DNA of 6,924 bases from Sphingomonadales bacterium (GTDB taxonomy: Bacteria > Bacteroidota > Bacteroidia > UBA7662), in NCBI GenBank assembly GCA_016872225.1, contig VHAW01000091.1, positions 1 through 6,924 on the forward strand. The letters run 5' to 3'. Position numbers and translations under genes: made by a program. Positions within the stretch are counted from its first letter, which is position 1; each line of letters starts with the position of its first letter. Below the pieces are notes generated by a model. It was not told the origin of the DNA, ran no database searches, and worked only from the letters and a program-made list of their open reading frames with translations. Shown piece after piece: positions 1 to 4,873 of this stretch.

Positions 1-72
1 CGGGTTAGTTTCGAGCTCAAAGAGGGCCGCAAGGGCCTCAATGCCGTGAATGTCAAATTGATTGATAATTAA
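1..72 (+). CDS. Cold-shock protein, C-terminal end only (partial)
   Basis: Only the last 23 residues and a TAA stop are present; the reading frame enters from the left edge. The visible end contains VSFELKEG followed by KGLNAVNVK. This resembles the last beta strand of the CspA-type cold-shock domain, where a V-x-F-x-x-x-x-x-x-KG-x-x-A-x-NV pattern is usual. Such proteins are small single-stranded nucleic acid binders that melt RNA structure or act as RNA chaperones. The RNP1 and RNP2 motifs that would prove the family lie outside the window, so the call rests on the C-terminal pattern alone. A larger protein ending in a cold-shock domain is possible. The gene is closed 26 bases downstream by a strong terminator, so it is probably not co-transcribed with prs. 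Confidence 0.7.
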   Translation, partial: RVSFELKEGRKGLNAVNVKLIDN

Positions 73-98
73 TTCTATCCGTTGCATACACCGCTCAC

Positions 99-125
99 AA
101 CCGCCCTCCGGGGCGGTTTTTTTTT
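99..125 (+). terminator. Rho-independent terminator after the cold-shock gene
   Basis: Arms AACCGCCC (99-106) and GGGCGGTT (111-118) pair perfectly over 8 bp around a TCCG tetraloop, and a run of nine T covers 117-125. The GC-rich stem followed directly by the T tract is a textbook intrinsic terminator. It separates the cold-shock gene from the prs operon. The reverse strand has no matching T tract, so it should work in the plus direction only. Confidence 0.93.
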
Positions 126-214
126 GACTCGCCAGGATGATGGATGACCTTGAAAGCAGTTCAAAGACTTAAAAATTAGTCTCCTGAACGCAAAAAATCG
201 CCCCCCTCAAGGCC

Positions 215-222
215 TATATTTG
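215..222 (+). promoter_or_regulatory. Possible Bacteroidota -7 promoter element for prs
   Basis: TATATTTG matches the Bacteroidota sigma-ABfr -7 consensus TAnnTTTG exactly. It lies after the cold-shock terminator and about 95 bases before the preferred prs start, where a promoter is needed. No TTTG -33 element is visible at the usual 19-21 base spacing upstream (around 190-195 the sequence is AC/A-rich), so the match is only half of the expected bipartite promoter. The rest of 126-317 shows no gene and no strong hairpin. Confidence 0.35.
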
Positions 223-317
223 CCCTCCTTTTGGGAATTATATCCGTACTTACCCCTTGATTTAGTCTCTCCGTGACCCGTTCAGCCCAAGCCAATTACA
301 GACAAACTGCTCATGGC

Positions 318-1253
318 ATGAAGATTTTTGCCGGTCAGGCTACCCAAGACCTGGGGAGCAGGATTGCTATGGCCTACGGGGACTCTTTGGGGGATTCCTC
401 GCTTTTGCGCTTCTCGGACGGGGAGTTTCAGCCGGTCATCAACGAATCGGTGCGGGGTTGCGATGTTTTTCTGGTTCAGAGCACCTATGCTCCGGCCGAT
501 AATTTGATGGAGCTCCTCTTGATGATTGATGCCTGCAAGCGGGCTTCGGCGCATTACATTACCGCCGTAATCCCCTATTTTGGATTGGCCCGCCAAGATC
601 GTAAAGACAAACCCAGGGTGCCCATAGGGGCCCGTTTGGTTGCTGATATGTTAGGAGCAGCTGGGGTAACCCGCGTGATGACCATGGACCTCCACGCCCC
701 GCAGATTCAGGGCTTTTTCAATGTCCCTTTTGATCATTTGGATGCCAGCACCATTTTTGTGCCCTACGTCAAATCCTTGCAATTAGGCCAAGTAGCCATT
801 GCCGCACCGGATATGGGGGCAGCGGCTCGTGCCAAGTTCTTTGCCTCCCACCTGGATTGTCCCATCATTGTCTGCGACAAAACACGGGCCAAGGCCAATG
901 TGATTGCCAAAATTCAAGTCATCGGTGAAGTCAAAGGCAAGGATATCGTGATTGTCGATGACTTGGTGGACACGGCTGGTACCATTGTTATGGTTGCGGA
1001 TCAATTGATGCGCAAGGGTGCCGCTTCGGTCCGCGCCGTTTGTACCCACGGGGTGCTTTCCGGCGAGGCCATTGAGCGCATCTCTAATTCAGCTCTCACT
1101 GAACTGGTGGTGACCGATACCATACCTCTTCGCCAATCTACATCCAAAATTAAAGTACTATCGGTAGCTGAACTCTTCGCTCAATCGATACGCAGTGTAC
1201 GAGAATTTTCGTCTATTAGCCATTTGTTTGAAGTCAAAGTCAAATCCAACTAA
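318..1253 (+). CDS. prs: Ribose-phosphate pyrophosphokinase (PRPP synthetase)
   Basis: Cytosolic enzyme that transfers pyrophosphate from ATP to ribose 5-phosphate, giving PRPP for purine, pyrimidine, histidine, tryptophan and NAD synthesis. From the ATG at 318 it has 311 residues, the usual class I length. Visible motifs are FSDGEF (32-37), the ATP-binding stretch YFGLARQDRKDKPR (87-100), MDLHAPQIQGFF (123-134) with the catalytic His126, and the PRPP/ribose-phosphate loop VDDLVDTAGT (213-222). CTHGVLSG (242-249) and the SKIKVLSV tail (276-283) also fit. The frame is open back to a GTG at 273, but those 15 extra residues lack family similarity, and family proteins begin close to MKIFAG, so ATG 318 is preferred. 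Neither start has a Shine-Dalgarno sequence. One oddity is DMGAAARA (165-172), where relatives usually have DxGG. It is first in the prs-rplY-pth gene string. Confidence 0.96.
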   Translation: MKIFAGQATQDLGSRIAMAYGDSLGDSSLLRFSDGEFQPVINESVRGCDVFLVQSTYAPADNLMELLLMIDACKRASAHYITAVIPYFGLARQDRKDKPRVPIGARLVADMLGAAGVTRVMTMDLHAPQIQGFFNVPFDHLDASTIFVPYVKSLQLGQVAIAAPDMGAAARAKFFASHLDCPIIVCDKTRAKANVIAKIQVIGEVKGKDIVIVDDLVDTAGTIVMVADQLMRKGAASVRAVCTHGVLSGEAIERISNSALTELVVTDTIPLRQSTSKIKVLSVAELFAQSIRSVREFSSISHLFEVKVKSN

Positions 1254-1336
1254 GGAAGAGTCAGTTTAAGAAAACCAATTACTATAACACCAATTTTTAT
1301 TTCTTTAAATCCATCCATTATCCAAAATCAAACGCT

Positions 1337-1915
1337 ATGAAATCGATCAATTTGAGCGGTTCTCTTCGGGAGAACGTAGGGAAGTCTGATTCGAATCAAT
1401 TGCGTGCAGAAGGCAAGATCCCTTGCGTATTGTACGGCAATGCAGTTTCTCAATCCCATTTCTGGGCCCATGCCTACGATTTGAAGGCTGTCTTGTTCAC
1501 GCCGGAGACCTACAAAATTATCTTGAATTTGGGCGGTGCCCAGCATCCTTGCGTTGTCAAGGAGGTCCAATACCACCCCCTGAATGGCGCCATGCTCCAT
1601 GTGGACTTTATGCTGCTGGATCCTACCAAGCCCGTGAAACTGAATTTGCCTTTGGAGTTTGTGGGAACATCCTCCGGGGTGCGTGCCGGTGGAAAATTTA
1701 CATCCCGTATGCGTTCCATTACCGTGAAAGGCATGCCGAATCAATTGCCAGCTTCGGTTAAGGTGGATATTTCCAACATGGAATTGGGTGGGGTAGTACG
1801 TGTTAAGGATATTGTTACGGATGGTTTTACATTAGTTGCCGCTCCTAATAATCCGGTAGCTGCCGTAACCATTCCGCGTATTATTAAAGGTGCTACGGCC
1901 GAAGATTCCAAATAA
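1337..1915 (+). CDS. rplY: Large subunit ribosomal protein L25, TL5/CTC long form
   Basis: Ribosomal protein that binds 5S rRNA in the central protuberance; the long form is also annotated as general stress protein Ctc. At 192 residues it has the two-domain TL5/CTC layout, not the roughly 95-residue E. coli form. The N-terminal 5S-binding domain (about 1-93) contains LRAEGKIPCVLYG (22-34) and VQYHPLNGAMLHVDF (77-91). The C-terminal beta domain (about 94-180) contains GVRAGGK (114-120) and LPASVKVDISNMELGG (137-152). The last dozen residues are a short polar tail. The ATG at 1337 starts the family-typical MKSI and has no Shine-Dalgarno sequence. An 83-base gap of about 29% G+C follows prs, and pth begins 46 bases downstream. 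Co-transcription with both neighbours is likely; a promoter of its own in the gap cannot be excluded. Confidence 0.95.
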   Translation: MKSINLSGSLRENVGKSDSNQLRAEGKIPCVLYGNAVSQSHFWAHAYDLKAVLFTPETYKIILNLGGAQHPCVVKEVQYHPLNGAMLHVDFMLLDPTKPVKLNLPLEFVGTSSGVRAGGKFTSRMRSITVKGMPNQLPASVKVDISNMELGGVVRVKDIVTDGFTLVAAPNNPVAAVTIPRIIKGATAEDSK

Positions 1916-1961
1916 GCACCTTCGTTCACGGGGCGCCCTTTGAACCCATGAGCCCTTTGCC

Positions 1962-2531
1962 ATGAAGTTTCTAGTTTTTGGACTGGGGAATCCTGGTTCC
2001 GAATATGCGGATACTCGCCATAACATTGGATTTATGGTTCTGGACCGTCTATGCCGTGATTTGGGCTCGTTGGAAACCTTTGCCACCAGGCGCTACGCAT
2101 CGGTTGCGAGTGGTAAGCAAGCCGGCAAGCATTTTCTCTTGGTCAAACCCCAAACTTACATGAATCTTTCGGGTCAGGCGGTACGGTATTGGATGCAGAC
2201 CGAGAAGTTGGAGGTCGAGCGCATCCTGGTCATCACGGATGATATAAGCTTACCATATGGCCAAATTCGGCTGCGCGGATCGGGAAGTGCAGGGGGTCAT
2301 AACGGCCTCGGTCATATCGAAACCGTATTGGGCCACAACTCTTATCCCCGATTGCGTGTCGGTATAGGTCGTGATTTTGGGTCGGGTCGTCAATCCGATT
2401 ATGTCTTGTCCTGCTTTGAGAAGGCCGAGCAAGAAGACCTGCCGGCCTTGTTAGAACGTTGTTCTCAAGCCGCTATGGCGTGGGCCTTAAGGGGCCTTGG
2501 TCCTGCCATGAACGAGTTCAACCGCAGTTAG
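1962..2531 (+). CDS. pth: Peptidyl-tRNA hydrolase
   Basis: Cytosolic esterase that frees tRNA from peptidyl-tRNAs dropped by stalled ribosomes, which recycles tRNA and prevents toxic accumulation. The 189 residues match the bacterial Pth length. All key sites are visible: GLGNPG (7-12) with Asn10, TRHNIGF (18-24) with catalytic His20, KPQTYMNLSG (62-71) with Asn68, and Asp93 in TDDISLP (92-98). They are followed by LRGSGSAGGHNGL (104-116) with Asn114, and RLRVGIGR (130-137). The ATG at 1962 gives the canonical MKFLVFGLGNPG start. Upstream there is no Shine-Dalgarno sequence, but a five-codon open frame (1948-1965) ends with a stop that overlaps this start codon. The TAG stop overlaps the stop of the convergent gene on the other strand, and no terminator follows. 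Confidence 0.97.
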   Translation: MKFLVFGLGNPGSEYADTRHNIGFMVLDRLCRDLGSLETFATRRYASVASGKQAGKHFLLVKPQTYMNLSGQAVRYWMQTEKLEVERILVITDDISLPYGQIRLRGSGSAGGHNGLGHIETVLGHNSYPRLRVGIGRDFGSGRQSDYVLSCFEKAEQEDLPALLERCSQAAMAWALRGLGPAMNEFNRS

Positions 2532-3139
2532 CAAACTTTGCAGTGCAGGTTGGGTAGTCCGTTCAAGTGGCCGCGTAGGTGATCGCCCACTTTAACCGGG
2601 CCCACACCGGCTGGGGTTCCTGTATAGATGATATCGCCCATTTTCAAGGTGAAATACCGAGAAACGAAGGCAATGATTTCAGCAAAGCTGAAGAGCATGT
2701 CAGAGCTGTGACCGCTTTGCCGAAGCTCCTCGCCGATTTGGAGGGTAAAGGCAAAGCCCTGCTCTAGTTCTGCCGGATCGGTTTCCTGCCAATCTCCTAA
2801 AATAGCCGATCCGTCAAAACCTTTGGCCAGTTCCCAGGGAAGTCCTTTGGATTTCAATTGTTCCTGTAGGCTTCTAGCGGTAAAATCAATGCCCAAGGCA
2901 ACACGGTCAATGTAGGTAAGGGCAAATTTTGGTTGGATATGTCTGCCGTTTTTCCCAATTCGTAACACAATTTCAATCTCATGATGCACATCACCCAAAC
3001 GGTCCGGAAGGAAGAAGGGTTTACCGTCCCGGACCAGGGCCGTTTCGGGTTTCATAAACACCACGGGTTCGCTCGGTTTGGGGTTGTTAAGTTCCCGAGC
3101 GTGTTGGTCGTAATTACGACCTATGCAAATGATTTTCAT
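2528..3139 (-). CDS. FAHD1-type fumarylacetoacetate hydrolase family protein
   Basis: Metal-dependent enzyme of the FAH superfamily. The closest recognisable relative is FAHD1 (acylpyruvate hydrolase, oxaloacetate decarboxylase or oxaloacetate tautomerase), a family of about 220 residues; this one has 203. GRNYDQHARE (7-16) supplies His13 and Glu16, corresponding to the lid His/Glu pair of FAHD1. PVVFMKP is at 25-31. The divalent metal ligands are probably Glu54 and Glu56 in HHEIEI (52-57) and Asp85 in GIDFTAR (83-89). GLPWELAKGFDG (99-110) carries the conserved Lys106, and TGTPAGVGPV (173-182) is the family signature. The substrate cannot be fixed from sequence; relatives annotated as homoprotocatechuate-pathway isomerases look similar, but no such pathway genes are nearby. 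Its ATG lies inside the end of the upstream peptidase gene (26-base overlap), suggesting translational coupling. Its stop overlaps that of pth. Confidence 0.93.
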   Translation of the reverse strand: MKIICIGRNYDQHARELNNPKPSEPVVFMKPETALVRDGKPFFLPDRLGDVHHEIEIVLRIGKNGRHIQPKFALTYIDRVALGIDFTARSLQEQLKSKGLPWELAKGFDGSAILGDWQETDPAELEQGFAFTLQIGEELRQSGHSSDMLFSFAEIIAFVSRYFTLKMGDIIYTGTPAGVGPVKVGDHLRGHLNGLPNLHCKVC

Positions 3140-4850
3140 GAGATTGCATTTGATTTAGGGTCCAAGAGGTCAAGGCTTGCAGATAGGAATTATCCGGATC
3201 AAAGGGGACTCCTGCGGTGTGGTATACTTCTTTGATTGAAACGGTGTTACCCAGGGTGAGAGCATCACGATAAGCCGTCAAAGCGTTAGATTCGTCCTTG
3301 GCACTGTTCCTCCACACCCCTAGGGCTCCAATTTGTGCAAAGCCGTATTCAATATAATAGAAGGGCATTTCGAAGAGGTGTAACTGACCCTGCCAGGCGT
3401 AGTCCATCCATTCCTCCAGCCCACTCCAGTCCACCACGGCGCTGTTATATTCTTGTATAAGGCTCTGCCAGGCCTCATGTCGTTCGCTACGGGAATGGCC
3501 GGGATGTGTGTATAACCAATGTTGAAAAGCGTCAATGCAGGCAATCCAAGGGAGAACCCCAACGGCACGTTGTATTTGTTCCAGGCAGGCTCGGTGCAGG
3601 TCTTCCTCTTGCTCAAAAAAATGATCGTAGGCTTTCATGCTCAGCAATTCCATACTCATCGAGGCCAACTCCGCAGTTTCGGAAGGGGTTTGTCGGTAAG
3701 CATTGAGGCGCAAGGGATGAACCAAAAAGGAATGCACCGCATGTCCTCCTTCGTGCATCATCGTTTCCAAGTCTTCCATGGATCCGGTGGAATTCATGAA
3801 CACAAAGGGTGCCCCGCTTTCCATCATCGGGTAATTGTATCCCCCGGGAGCCTTGCCTTTGCGGGATTCCAGGTCAAAGCGTCCCATGCGTTCCATAGTG
3901 GCTAGACAGTTCCCAAAATAGGGGTTCAATTGGTTGAAGGCCGCCACGCTTTTTTGAATCAAATCTGAGGCTCCTTCAAAGGGCTTCAAGGGTTTAAGTC
4001 CTGCAGGAAGGGCCTTGAGATCCCAGGGGCGCAGGCGATCCAGTCCGTTGATTTGGGCTTGGTTACGATCGAGGTGCTCTTTGAGAGGAACCATGTACTC
4101 GCGAACCAATCGGTGAAAGGAAAGACATTCCTCAATCCCGTATTCAAAGCGTTGTAGTTCCCGAAAACGGTAATCCCGGTAATCGGCAAAACCCGCGTTG
4201 AGTGCAACTTGATGTCTTAGTTCCAGCATTCGATCCATGAGGGCTTGGAGTTTCTCGCTGATGCCTGCTCTGGCCTCCATGATGAGGTGATAAACTACTT
4301 CGCGCTGGCTGCGGTCGTGGGATTTGAGAAACTTCTGAGCCTGAGGCAAGGTGTATTCCTGTCCATCATACACAATGCACAGGCTACCTGTTTTGGCCGC
4401 GTATTGGCTTTCAAGGCCTTTGAGTTCAGTTTGTAGCGGTATGTTTTCTTCTCGGTAGAGATCAAGCGCATTTTGAACACTGCGCACAAGGCGATCAAAT
4501 CCAGGTTCACGATATGAATCCAGCAATGGGTACGATAACATTTTACGATTCAGGGCATCGTCTAGGGGCGCAATCTTGGGATAGATTTCTTGAATATAAA
4601 ACTCGTAAGCCTTTCTTTTGTCCTTGTTTTCGGTATCACAGCTCAGGGCTACATAAAGCCAAGCCTGGTGCTCGTCCAGGCAAGATTCCAACTCCGAACG
4701 GTTTGCGAGCCAGCCGGCAAAAGCAAAGTGTTGGTCCATAGTGGGCCATTCCACATTGAGTAGGGCTTGGTAATACGGTTTAACGACTTCAAAGGAGGTT
4801 GGTTGAAAATCTGCAGCAATAAACGAACGCTTCCGGGTGAGTTCTTCCAT
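3114..4850 (-). CDS. M3 family oligoendopeptidase (zinc metallopeptidase)
   Basis: Zinc-dependent peptidase of the M3B (oligoendopeptidase F) group, which cuts short peptides and probably works in the cytosol: no signal peptide or membrane segment is visible. The 578 residues fit the M3B length. The active site is MMHEGGHAVH (364-373), with zinc ligands His366 and His370 and catalytic Glu367. The third ligand is most likely Glu394 in SETAELASMSMELL (390-403). Other family features are LRHQVALNAGF (211-221), RPWDLKALP (274-282), SRKGKAPGGYNYP (329-341) and, near the C-terminus, a PFYYIEYGFAQIGALGVWR block that helps form the substrate channel. The ATG at 4850 follows the pump gene by 23 bases without a Shine-Dalgarno sequence, and the 3' end overlaps the FAHD1-type gene. 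All key residues are intact. Its substrate, and whether it serves the pump, cannot be told. Confidence 0.95.
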   Translation of the reverse strand: MEELTRKRSFIAADFQPTSFEVVKPYYQALLNVEWPTMDQHFAFAGWLANRSELESCLDEHQAWLYVALSCDTENKDKRKAYEFYIQEIYPKIAPLDDALNRKMLSYPLLDSYREPGFDRLVRSVQNALDLYREENIPLQTELKGLESQYAAKTGSLCIVYDGQEYTLPQAQKFLKSHDRSQREVVYHLIMEARAGISEKLQALMDRMLELRHQVALNAGFADYRDYRFRELQRFEYGIEECLSFHRLVREYMVPLKEHLDRNQAQINGLDRLRPWDLKALPAGLKPLKPFEGASDLIQKSVAAFNQLNPYFGNCLATMERMGRFDLESRKGKAPGGYNYPMMESGAPFVFMNSTGSMEDLETMMHEGGHAVHSFLVHPLRLNAYRQTPSETAELASMSMELLSMKAYDHFFEQEEDLHRACLEQIQRAVGVLPWIACIDAFQHWLYTHPGHSRSERHEAWQSLIQEYNSAVVDWSGLEEWMDYAWQGQLHLFEMPFYYIEYGFAQIGALGVWRNSAKDESNALTAYRDALTLGNTVSIKEVYHTAGVPFDPDNSYLQALTSWTLNQMQSHENHLHRS

Positions 4851-4873
4851 GATTAAAGTTTAGCTGACCAAGT

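Noticed and set aside
165..182. Inverted repeat AGACT...AGTCT in the prs leader.
   Set aside because: Only 5 bp pair around an 8-base AT-rich loop, with no T tract; too weak for a terminator or riboswitch call.
273..317. A 15-residue N-terminal extension of PRPP synthetase from a GTG start.
   Set aside because: The extension has no family similarity, and the ATG at 318 gives the canonical beginning and length.
1328..1744. A 138-codon minus-strand open frame opposite rplY.
   Set aside because: It is antisense to a conserved ribosomal protein gene, and its composition is that of a reverse-frame shadow.
2485..2492. Palindrome CCTTAAGG near the end of pth, considered as part of a terminator.
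   Set aside because: It lies within coding sequence, has no loop and no T tract on either strand.
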